Origin: Lysobacter sp. S4-A87
GTDB lineage: Bacteria > Pseudomonadota > Gammaproteobacteria > Xanthomonadales > Xanthomonadaceae
Assembly: GCF_022637455.1 (NCBI RefSeq)
Contig: NZ_CP093341.1
Span: 2,790,001-2,854,000, forward strand
DNA: 64,000 nt
Direction of reading: 5' to 3'
Part shown: piece by piece, positions 15,956 to 23,415 of the stretch
Layout: each line of letters begins with the position of its first letter
How positions within the stretch are numbered: position 1 is the first letter of the stretch
Notes under the pieces: model-generated
The model's database searches: none
Seen by the model: only the letters and a program-made list of their open reading frames with translations
Told to the model about the DNA's origin: nothing
Made by a program: the position numbers and the translations under genes

Positions 15956-16659
15956 ACCTGCCGATGGAGTTGCTGCTGGTGGTCGGCGTCTTCGCGCTCT
16001 ACCTGCAGGACTCCATGCTGCTGCTGCACTACGACGAAGTGGTGCTGGAACGGTCGGGCTGGCGCTGGCGGGCTTCGACCGGTTCCGGCTTCGAGCTGGC
16101 CGGTCGGCGCCTGTACCTGCCCGACCCTTGGCGGCCGGGAAGCGCAATGTTCCGCCTGACCTGGCTCGGTGACGGTGCCCCGGCGCCGCAAGGGCACTGG
16201 GCCGCGCTGAATCACTTCGTCGCCGCGCTGGACGCACTGAAAGGCGGTTGCCGGCTGCTGTGGGTTCTCATGCTGGTGGCGCTGCCACTGCTGCTGTGGC
16301 GCTTCCCGCATCCGGTGGTGCTGCTGGCGCTGGCGGCGGCGGTGTACGCCACCGGTGGCTGGCTGGTCGTGCAGCTGTGGCGGTACCGGCGCGTGTTCGG
16401 ATTGAGCACGCGCGAGGTTGGTTCCATTGGCTTCGAAGCACTGTGCTGTCCGCCGCACGCCATCAACCTGGTGCGACGCCTGACATTGCGACGGGGCCTG
16501 CGCGGCAATGCCATCGACGTGGCCAGCCAGGTCCTGGATCGCGATGGCGCCACGCGCATCGGCCAGGCCATCGGCGCACGCATGGCGGTTGCACTGGATT
16601 TCGCCGAAGGCGACGAGCGGCTGCTGCAGGCCAGGCAGCGACTGGAGGTATTGCGATGA
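15952..16659 (+). CDS. Membrane protein of the DUF2167 operon (hypothetical)
   Basis: The 235-residue protein starts at the ATG overlapping the stop codon of the DUF2167 gene. It has an N-terminal hydrophobic anchor (MELLLVVGVFALYLQDSMLLL) and two central transmembrane segments (LLWVLMLVALPLLLW and VVLLALAAAVYATGGWLVV). Between them is a soluble part (SGWRWRASTGSGFELAGRRLYLPDPWRPG) and after them a cytosolic helical tail. I recognise no family. It is translationally coupled on both sides, which ties it to DUF2167 and the J-like protein. Confidence 0.75.
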   Translation: MNLPMELLLVVGVFALYLQDSMLLLHYDEVVLERSGWRWRASTGSGFELAGRRLYLPDPWRPGSAMFRLTWLGDGAPAPQGHWAALNHFVAALDALKGGCRLLWVLMLVALPLLLWRFPHPVVLLALAAAVYATGGWLVVQLWRYRRVFGLSTREVGSIGFEALCCPPHAINLVRRLTLRRGLRGNAIDVASQVLDRDGATRIGQAIGARMAVALDFAEGDERLLQARQRLEVLR

Positions 16660-17012
16660 CGACGACCGAACTGATGGTGATCCTTGGCGGTGGCGCGCTG
16701 GGCTACTGGCTGGTGGCCGTGATGTGGCCGAACCTGCGCCAGGGCCGGCGACCGGCGCCGCCGCCCGTGCCGCAGGCGCAGTCGCAGGGCCAGATGTGGC
16801 ACGAGGTACTGGGCATCACCGCCGATGCCACGCGCGAGCAGATCGAAGCGGCGTACCGGGCAAGGAAGAGCGAGAACGATCCGGCACGGGTGGCGCACCT
16901 GGCGCCGGAGGTCGGCGAACTGACCAGGCACCGGAACGAGCAGCTGGACCTTGCCTACGATGCGGCGCTGCGCGACCTGGAGTGGCTGCGCCCGCGCGGT
17001 CGCGAGGTCTGA
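16656..17012 (+). CDS. Membrane-anchored J-domain-like protein without HPD
   Basis: An 118-residue protein that starts in an ATGA overlap with the previous gene. One transmembrane helix (LMVILGGGALGYWLVAVMW) is followed by a proline-rich linker and a DnaJ-like domain: MWHEVLGITADATREQIEAAYRARK at the start and ELTRHRNEQLDLAYDAALRDL at the end. In true J-domains the loop after helix II carries HPD; here the same place reads NDPARV. A canonical Hsp70 interaction is therefore doubtful, and it may be a degenerate J-like adaptor. Confidence 0.75.
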   Translation: MTTTELMVILGGGALGYWLVAVMWPNLRQGRRPAPPPVPQAQSQGQMWHEVLGITADATREQIEAAYRARKSENDPARVAHLAPEVGELTRHRNEQLDLAYDAALRDLEWLRPRGREV

Positions 17013-17021
17013 AAGACCCGG

Positions 17022-18047
17022 CTACTTGTAGGCGATGGCGGCGCTGGCCGGGCCGCCCAGCGGCAGCACTTCGGTACGCGTGAATCCCGCCTCCCTGCAC
17101 CAGCCGTCGAAATCGCGCGCGGTGAAGTCGAACGCGTCGCCGAACTCGATCAGCATGTTCAGCGACATCATCAGGCCGAAGGCGTTCTCGCGGCGGTCGT
17201 CGTCGATGAGGTTCTCGATGACGACGAACGCGCCGCCCTTGCGCAGCGACTCATAGGCGGCGCGGACCAGGTGGCGCTTACCTTCCAGGTTCCAGTCGTG
17301 GAGGATCATGCCCATGGTGATGATGTCCGCGCTGGGCAGCGGCTGGGTGAGGAAGTCCACCGACTGCGCGCGGACCTGCTCCGACATCCCGGCCCTGGCG
17401 ATCTCGCGTTCGGCGATGGGCGTCACCACCGGCAGGTCGGCGCTGATGCAGCGCATGTGCGGGTGGCGCCTGGCCACCGCCATCGACAGCTGCCCGGTGG
17501 CGCCACCGACATCGCACAGCGTCGTGTAGCGGGAGAAGTCGAACGCGTCGGCGAAGGCCTTGAAGTTGCCAGCCGAGATGCCGGCCATCGCGCCCATGAA
17601 CTGCTCCAGCCGCGCCGGGTCGCGATACAGCTCCTCGAACATCGAGGCGCCGGTCCGCTTGATCTCGTTCTGCGGCTGGCCGCTGCGCAATGCTTCGCTC
17701 AGGTCGCCCCAGAACGGATACAGGCGATCGTTGGCCATCGACAGGAAGCCGCCGATGTAGCCCTCGCTGCCGCGGTCCAGGAACAGAGCCGTCTCCGCCG
17801 TGTTGCGATAGAGCGCCTGCGGGCCGTCACCGTCGCGCTCCAGGAAGCCCAGCGCCAGCAATGTGTCGAAGAAGTCGGGATTGGCGCGCGGACTCAGCCC
17901 GAGCGAGGCCTGCAGCTCGGCGCCGGTCATCGCACCGGCGGCCCCGAGCCGTGAGAACAGGTCCAGGTCCACGGCCGACAACAGGGTCTTGGCGGGCCAG
18001 AAGCCCATGCCGATCTCGATGATCCGGGCAGGGGACAAGTCGTTCAT
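17022..18047 (-). CDS. SAM-dependent O-methyltransferase (family 2 type)
   Basis: A 341-residue class I methyltransferase with the layout of plant-type/O-demethylpuromycin O-methyltransferases. The N-terminal helical dimerisation domain is followed by the SAM-binding loop TLCDVGGATGQLSMAVARRHP and the motif MGMILHDWNLEGKRHLVRAAY, where the His of HDW is the usual catalytic base. It probably methylates a hydroxyl on a small molecule; the substrate is unknown. It lies 69 bp downstream of the XRE-cupin regulator on the same strand and may be co-transcribed with it. Confidence 0.87.
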   Translation of the reverse strand: MNDLSPARIIEIGMGFWPAKTLLSAVDLDLFSRLGAAGAMTGAELQASLGLSPRANPDFFDTLLALGFLERDGDGPQALYRNTAETALFLDRGSEGYIGGFLSMANDRLYPFWGDLSEALRSGQPQNEIKRTGASMFEELYRDPARLEQFMGAMAGISAGNFKAFADAFDFSRYTTLCDVGGATGQLSMAVARRHPHMRCISADLPVVTPIAEREIARAGMSEQVRAQSVDFLTQPLPSADIITMGMILHDWNLEGKRHLVRAAYESLRKGGAFVVIENLIDDDRRENAFGLMMSLNMLIEFGDAFDFTARDFDGWCREAGFTRTEVLPLGGPASAAIAYK

Positions 18048-18116
18048 GGCGCCACCTCGGCAAACCGGAGTCTGCTGAACAACGCGGCCGGGCGGTGGTC
18101 TCGGCCACCGCCCACA

Positions 18117-18752
18117 TCACCGCGCTGCGGTTTCGTCGCCGTGCAAGGTCATCAGCGACTGCATCAGCTGCTCGTCGCTGCTGGAGCACACGCCGAGCAG
18201 GACCACTTCCTCGCAACCTTCCGCGGCGACATAGGCATGGCCCATGTTGGAGTCGATGTACACCGATTCACCGGCCTCCAGCACGATCGGGTCGTAGAAC
18301 TCGGTGTGCACTTCGGCGCGCCCTTCGAGCACGTAGATGTACTCCTCGCCCGAATGCCGGACCAGGTCGCCGAACTCGCTGATGCTCTTGGCGCGCACGC
18401 GCGTGACCACCGGAATCATGCGTTTGCGGCGCAGTTCCGGGCAAAGGTAGTAGTAGTCGTAGTTGGGCGTGTTGACGCGGATGGAGTCGTCGAGGCGACC
18501 AATACTGCGGCGCGCGGTCACCGCCGGCTCGGAGGCCTCGTCGGTCTCGGCGAACAGCTCGGACATGCGGATGTTCAGGCGCTGGCTCAGCTGCAGCAGC
18601 TTGTCGTAGGTCAGCGTCAGCCGGTCGTGCTCGATCTTCGACAGCGTCGACAGCGGGATGCCGCACTTCAGGCTCATTTCCTTGAGCGTCCAGCCGTTAC
18701 GGGCGCGCAGCGAGCGCAGCAGGCTGCCAATGGTGGGGTGTTGCGAAGTCAT
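18117..18752 (-). CDS. XRE-cupin transcriptional regulator
   Basis: The 211-residue regulator has an N-terminal XRE helix-turn-helix (about 7-62, IGSLLRSLRARNGWTLKEMS then GIPLSTLSKIEHDRLTLTYDKL) and a C-terminal cupin sensor domain (HSGEEYIYVLEGRAEVHTEF...VLEAGESVYIDSNMGHAYV). This PuuR/SutR-type architecture commonly controls amino-acid or polyamine catabolism by sensing a small ligand. It is divergent from the serine hydrolase that starts the peptide/D-amino-acid operon, separated by 226 bp, and is its most likely regulator. I chose the ATG at 18752; a longer open frame upstream covers the promoter region. Confidence 0.88.
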   Translation of the reverse strand: MTSQHPTIGSLLRSLRARNGWTLKEMSLKCGIPLSTLSKIEHDRLTLTYDKLLQLSQRLNIRMSELFAETDEASEPAVTARRSIGRLDDSIRVNTPNYDYYYLCPELRRKRMIPVVTRVRAKSISEFGDLVRHSGEEYIYVLEGRAEVHTEFYDPIVLEAGESVYIDSNMGHAYVAAEGCEEVVLLGVCSSSDEQLMQSLMTLHGDETAAR

Positions 18753-18843
18753 TGCGTGGAGGCTCCTGCCGGCGGGTCCGGGGGGCCGCCTGGCGGGCGG
18801 ACCGGGGGACTGTGGCCATGATCCTGCGTTTTGCCGAAATTGG

Positions 18844-18897
18844 CCAGAACGGGTTGACAATTCTCTGATTAGGATCATTCTTGCCCAAACGGGTCGA
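18844..18897 (+). promoter_or_regulatory. Promoter/operator region of the peptide utilisation operon
   Basis: TTGACA at 18854-18859 is a consensus -35 box; 17 bp on, ATTCTT (18877-18882) is a poor -10. The box overlaps one of two related 14-bp direct repeats, CCAGAACGGGTTGA (18844-18857) and CCCAAACGGGTCGA (18884-18897), placed 40 bp (about four helical turns) apart. They are candidate sites for the divergent XRE-cupin regulator. Confidence 0.4.
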
Positions 18898-18978
18898 TAG
18901 TCGGCCTGAGTGCGCCCGGTTCTCCGGCTGCGCCAAGTGGATCCGCCCTACGGGCATGAACTTGGGGAGTACGTGTCG

Positions 18979-21021
18979 ATGCGTCTGACTGCAGTCTCGT
19001 GCCTGATCGGAATGATCCTGGCCCTGCCGGCAACTCTGGGCTTGGTGCAGCCGGCTTGGGCCCAGGAAGGACAGGACATCAAGCCGGCGGTGCCGGTACC
19101 GGGTGCGCCGGCGGCGGCCCTGCCGCAAGCGCCGGCCGTGGCGACCGACGTGCCGGTTCCCGGCGTGGCCGCGCTCAACCGCGCCGACGTCGAAGCCTGG
19201 CTCGACGGCTTCATGCCCTACGCGCTCAAGCGCGGCGACATCGCCGGCTCGGTGGTGGTGGTGGTGAAGGACGGCCAGGTGCTGCTGCAGAAGGGCTACG
19301 GCTATGCCGATGTCGCCTCGCGCAAGCCGGTCGATCCGGACAAGACCCTGTTCCGCCCCGGCTCTGTGTCCAAGCTGCTGACCTGGACCGCGGTGATGCG
19401 GCTGGTGGAGAGCGGCAAGCTCGACCTCGACCAGGACATCAACAAGTACCTGGACTTCCAGGTCCCCGCCCGCGACGGCAAGCCGGTCACGCTGCGCCAG
19501 GCCATGACCCACACCACGGGCATGGAAGAAACCGCGCGCGCGCTGATCGCCAACGACGAGAAGGGCCTGATTCCGCTCGAGGCCTACCTCAAGCACTGGG
19601 TGCCCACGCGCATCTATGACCCGGGCACCACCCCGTCTTACTCCAACTACGCCACCGCGCTGGCTGGCTACGTGGTCCAGCGCGTGTCGGGCATGCCGTT
19701 CGACGACTACATCGACCAGCACATCTTCAAGCCGCTGGACATGCAGCATTCGAGCTTCCGCCAGCCGCTGCCGAAGAACCTGCAGCCGCTGATGGCCAGT
19801 GGCTACTCGCGCGCGTCGGAGGGCAAGGCCAAGTCGTACGAGATCGTCAACCCGGCGCCGGCCGGCAGCCTGGCTGCCACCGGTGCGGACATGGCGAAGT
19901 TCATGATCGCCCACCTCAACAACGGTGCCTACGGCGACACCCGCATCCTGTCGGAAGCGACCGCGCGGCAGATGCACGACACCACGCTGACGATCCTGCC
20001 GCCGCTCAACCGCATGGCGCTGGGTTTCTACGAGGCCAACATCAACGGCCACCGTTCGGTCGCGCACGCCGGCGACACGCAGTGGTTCCACAGCGACCTG
20101 CACCTGTTCCCGGATGACGGCGTCGGCCTGTACATCTCGGTCAACTCCGGCGGCAAGGAAGGCGCGGCGCACGTGGTCCGCACCGAACTGTTCCAGGAGT
20201 TCGCCGAGCGTTACCTGCCCGGCCCGAATGCCGAAGGCAAGGTCGACGAAGCCACTGCCAAGCAGCACGCCGCGCAGATCGCCGGTCGTTACGACAACAG
20301 CCGCCGCTCCGAGGATGGCTTCGTCGCGATGGCCTACCTGCTCGGTCAGACGACCGTCGTGGCCAACGAGGACGGCACCATCACCGTGCCCGACCTGCTC
20401 GGCGCCAACGGCGCACCGCGCAAGTGGCGCGAAGTCGCACCGTATGTCTGGCGCGACGTCGACGGTCCGGACCGTATCGCCGCCAAGCTGGTCGACGGCA
20501 AGGTCGTGCGCTTCAGCACCGATCCGATCTCACCTTTCATGGTCTTCGACCGCACGCCCTGGCACCGCTCGGGCGGCGTGTTCCTGCCGATCCTGGCCAT
20601 TGGCCTGGGCGCGCTGCTGCTGACCGTGCTGGCCTGGCCGATCTCGGCCCTGGTGCGCCGCCATTACAAGGTGCCGTACCAGCTCAACGGTGCCGACGCC
20701 ACCTGGCACAAGCGCATCCGCATCACCTCGCTGGCCGTGCTGGTCGCGCTGGGCGCCGCAGTGGGCCTGGCGATCGGAATGCTGAGCAGCCTGGACATGC
20801 TCTCGCCGAGCAACGACAAGTGGGTGCACACGCTGCGCCTGCTGAACCTGGTGGTGCTGCCGCTGGGCGCGCTGGTCGGACTGGCCAATGCGTGGCACGT
20901 GCTACGCAGCGACCGCCGCTGGCCAGCCAAGCTGTGGAGCGTCGTGCTGGCACTGTCGATGCTGGGACTGCTGTGGTTCGGCATCTCCCAGAACATCCTC
21001 GGCTACAGCGCCAACTACTGA
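18979..21021 (+). CDS. Exported serine hydrolase (class C beta-lactamase fold) with membrane-spanning tail
   Basis: A 680-residue protein with a signal peptide (ends PAWAQ) and a low-complexity Pro/Ala/Val linker. The penicillin-binding/beta-lactamase-like domain (about 70-430) has nucleophile motif S129-V-S-K132 in RPGSVSKLL and Y221-S-N223. HAGDTQWFH provides the third motif area. After a beta-rich domain, the C-terminus has four predicted transmembrane helices (from about 535). This family includes D-aminopeptidases and esterases that act on D-residues. Leading an operon with a DgcA-like racemase and peptide transporter, it is probably a peptidase anchored in the inner membrane, facing the periplasm. 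The ATG at 18979 has GGGGAG upstream. Confidence 0.85.
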   Translation: MRLTAVSCLIGMILALPATLGLVQPAWAQEGQDIKPAVPVPGAPAAALPQAPAVATDVPVPGVAALNRADVEAWLDGFMPYALKRGDIAGSVVVVVKDGQVLLQKGYGYADVASRKPVDPDKTLFRPGSVSKLLTWTAVMRLVESGKLDLDQDINKYLDFQVPARDGKPVTLRQAMTHTTGMEETARALIANDEKGLIPLEAYLKHWVPTRIYDPGTTPSYSNYATALAGYVVQRVSGMPFDDYIDQHIFKPLDMQHSSFRQPLPKNLQPLMASGYSRASEGKAKSYEIVNPAPAGSLAATGADMAKFMIAHLNNGAYGDTRILSEATARQMHDTTLTILPPLNRMALGFYEANINGHRSVAHAGDTQWFHSDLHLFPDDGVGLYISVNSGGKEGAAHVVRTELFQEFAERYLPGPNAEGKVDEATAKQHAAQIAGRYDNSRRSEDGFVAMAYLLGQTTVVANEDGTITVPDLLGANGAPRKWREVAPYVWRDVDGPDRIAAKLVDGKVVRFSTDPISPFMVFDRTPWHRSGGVFLPILAIGLGALLLTVLAWPISALVRRHYKVPYQLNGADATWHKRIRITSLAVLVALGAAVGLAIGMLSSLDMLSPSNDKWVHTLRLLNLVVLPLGALVGLANAWHVLRSDRRWPAKLWSVVLALSMLGLLWFGISQNILGYSANY

Positions 21022-21040
21022 CGACGGCAGGAATCATCCA

Positions 21041-22039
21041 GTGACTACTGCCGTCAGTGTCGACGTCCGCAATGAACTGCTGCGCCTGGCCAAGCCGTTC
21101 CGCATCTCCGGCCACGTGTTCCGCGATTCGCCGGTGACGGTGGTGACCCTGCGCCATGGCCCTCACCAGGGCCGTGGCGAAGGGGCGGGGGTCTATTACC
21201 TGCGCGATGAGCCCGCCGACATGCTGGCGACGCTGGAATCGCACCGCGAGGTGATCGAGGCCGGGCTCGGCCGCGACGAGCTGCGCGCGCTGCTGCCGCC
21301 CGGCGGCGCCCGCAACGCGCTCGATTGCGCGCTGTGGGAGCTGGAATCCAGCCGCGCCAGCGTGCCGGTGTGGAAGCTGGCCGGGCTGGAATCCGCGCGA
21401 CCGTTGCTCACCACCTACACGCTGGGTGCGGACGAGCCGCAGGTGATGGGCGCCGGTGCGGTCGCCTACTCGCATGCCCGCGCCATCAAGATGAAGTTGA
21501 CCGGCGAAGTCGACATCGACATCGAACGCGTCCGTGCCGTGCGTGCCGCACGTCCGGACGTCTGGCTCGGCGTCGATGCCAACCAGGGCTATGTCGCCGA
21601 CACGCTGCAACGTCTGGTGCCGGTGCTCGTCGACGAAGGCGTCTCGCTGCTCGAGCAGCCGTGCGCGCGCGGCAACGAGGCCTGCCTCGATGGCCTGGAT
21701 TGCTCCGTGGCCATCGCCGCCGATGAAAGCGTGCAGGGCCTGGACGAGATCGAACCGCTGCTGGGCCGCTTCGACGTGGTCAACATCAAGCTCGACAAAT
21801 GCGGTGGCCTGACCGAAGGCCTGCTGATGGCCGAACGTGCACGCGCGCTGGGCCTGCAGGTGATGGTCGGCAACATGATCGGCACCAGCTGGGCGATGGG
21901 CGCCGGTTTCGTGCTCGGCCAGCACTGCGACATCGTCGACCTCGACGGTGCGCTGTTCCTGGCGCAGGACCGCAGCCCGGGGGTGATCTACGCCAACGGC
22001 CAGGTCGACTGCCCCGGCGACGTCTGGGGCGGTTGCTGA
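21041..22039 (+). CDS. Dipeptide epimerase-type enolase-superfamily enzyme, DgcA-like
   Basis: A 332-residue muconate-lactonising-subgroup enzyme. The catalytic lysine pair KMK is at 150-152, metal ligands are Asp179 (VDANQGY), Glu205 (LEQP) and Asp228 (ADES), and the second-side lysine is in NIKLDKCGG (250-253). The family is annotated as L-Ala-D/L-Glu epimerase, but members next to DUF1611 genes have been described as DgcA, an N-acetyl-D-glutamate racemase. Here a DUF1611 gene follows in the same operon, favouring the latter. The start is GTG, with AGGA 8 bp upstream, 19 bp after the hydrolase stop; the POT gene follows after 2 bp. Confidence 0.85.
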   Translation: MTTAVSVDVRNELLRLAKPFRISGHVFRDSPVTVVTLRHGPHQGRGEGAGVYYLRDEPADMLATLESHREVIEAGLGRDELRALLPPGGARNALDCALWELESSRASVPVWKLAGLESARPLLTTYTLGADEPQVMGAGAVAYSHARAIKMKLTGEVDIDIERVRAVRAARPDVWLGVDANQGYVADTLQRLVPVLVDEGVSLLEQPCARGNEACLDGLDCSVAIAADESVQGLDEIEPLLGRFDVVNIKLDKCGGLTEGLLMAERARALGLQVMVGNMIGTSWAMGAGFVLGQHCDIVDLDGALFLAQDRSPGVIYANGQVDCPGDVWGGC

Positions 22040-22041
22040 CG

Positions 22042-23367
22042 ATGGAGGCCAGCGTGCGCAGCAGCCGGGACCTGTTCGGCCAGCCGCGAGGCCTCACGGT
22101 GCTGTTCCTCACGCAGATGTGGGAGATCTTCTCCTACTACGGCATGCGCTCGCTGCTGGTCTATTACATGACCAAGCAGCTGCTGCTGGGCCAGCAGCAG
22201 GCGTCGCTGGTATATGGCATCTATACCGCGACCGTCTACTTCACGCCGATCATCGGCGGTGTCGTCTCCGATCGCTGGCTCGGCCGTCGCCGGGCCGTGA
22301 TCATCGGCGCCTCGATCATGGCGTTCGGCCATTTCCTGATGGCCTCCGAGAGCCTGTTCTACTTCGCGCTGGCCGCGATCGCACTCGGCAACGGTTTGTT
22401 CCTGCCGAGCCTGCCCAGCCAGATCGACGGTCTGTACGCCAAGGACGACCCGCGCCGTGGCTCGGCCTACAACGTGTACTACGTCGGGATCAATGTCGGT
22501 GGCCTGCTGGCGCCGCTGGTGTGCGGCACGCTGGGCGAACTCTACGGCTGGCACTACGGTTTCGGCGCGGCCGGCATCGGCATGGTCGCCGGCCTGCTGA
22601 TCTATGTGCTCGGCGCGCGCCACCTGCCCGAAGAAGGGCTGCACCCGCGTCGCATCGACACGCCAGCGCAGCCGACCGTTGCGCTGCAGCGCCATGAACT
22701 GTGGCAGCGCGTGCGCGTGCTGGTCGCGATCGCGCTGACGGTGATGCTGTTCCGCGGTGCCTACGAGCAGGTCGGCAACACGATCGCGCTGTGGGCCGAC
22801 ACCGGCATCAACCGCGTCCTCGGTGGCTTCACGATCCCGATGACGTGGTTCCAGTCGCTCAATCCGCTGCTCGTGATCGTGCTCACGCCGTTGTTCGTGG
22901 CGCACTGGACGCGGCAGGCGCGACACGGTCGCGAGCCCGCACCGGCGCGCAAGATGGCGATGGGCGCGGTGGGCGTGGCCTGCGCCTACCTGCTGCTCGC
23001 CGCCGTCAGCGCGAGCACGTCGGCGGGGCAGGCCAGCTGGATCTGGCTGGCGCTGTTCTTCCTGGTGCTGACCTCGGGCGAGCTGTTCATCCTGCCGATC
23101 GGCCTGGGCCTGTTCGCGCGACTGGCGCCGGCCGGGCATGGCGCCACCACCATCGCCGCGTGGTTCTCCGCGACCTTCGGCGGCAGCCTGCTTGCAGGCT
23201 TGCTGGGCACCTACTGGAGCGTGCTCGGGCCTACCTCCTTCTTCGTACTCATGGGCGCGGTCGGCATTGCCGCCGGCGTCCTGCTGTGGCTGCTCGACCG
23301 TCCCACCCGCCGGGTGGAAGCGGTCGCGCAGCTGCCCGCCGCGGCCGTGGGCCCGGCAACTCCTTAG
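22042..23367 (+). CDS. Proton-dependent oligopeptide transporter (POT/PTR2 family)
   Basis: The 441-residue inner-membrane protein has 12 predicted helices of the major facilitator superfamily. FFSYYGMRSLLVYYMT-like sequence in helix 1 (EIFSYYGMRSLLVYYMTKQ) and the signature GGVVSDRWLGRRRAVIIGA, followed by YYVGINVGGLLAPLVCG, identify the POT family of proton-coupled di- and tripeptide importers. It starts 2 bp after the epimerase stop codon, so the two are tightly coupled. With the TonB receptor downstream it forms a two-membrane peptide uptake route. Confidence 0.92.
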   Translation: MEASVRSSRDLFGQPRGLTVLFLTQMWEIFSYYGMRSLLVYYMTKQLLLGQQQASLVYGIYTATVYFTPIIGGVVSDRWLGRRRAVIIGASIMAFGHFLMASESLFYFALAAIALGNGLFLPSLPSQIDGLYAKDDPRRGSAYNVYYVGINVGGLLAPLVCGTLGELYGWHYGFGAAGIGMVAGLLIYVLGARHLPEEGLHPRRIDTPAQPTVALQRHELWQRVRVLVAIALTVMLFRGAYEQVGNTIALWADTGINRVLGGFTIPMTWFQSLNPLLVIVLTPLFVAHWTRQARHGREPAPARKMAMGAVGVACAYLLLAAVSASTSAGQASWIWLALFFLVLTSGELFILPIGLGLFARLAPAGHGATTIAAWFSATFGGSLLAGLLGTYWSVLGPTSFFVLMGAVGIAAGVLLWLLDRPTRRVEAVAQLPAAAVGPATP

Positions 23368-23415
23368 TCCGCACAACCAGTCCACCAGCTTCCAGTTCAC
23401 CAGGGGAACGAAGAC

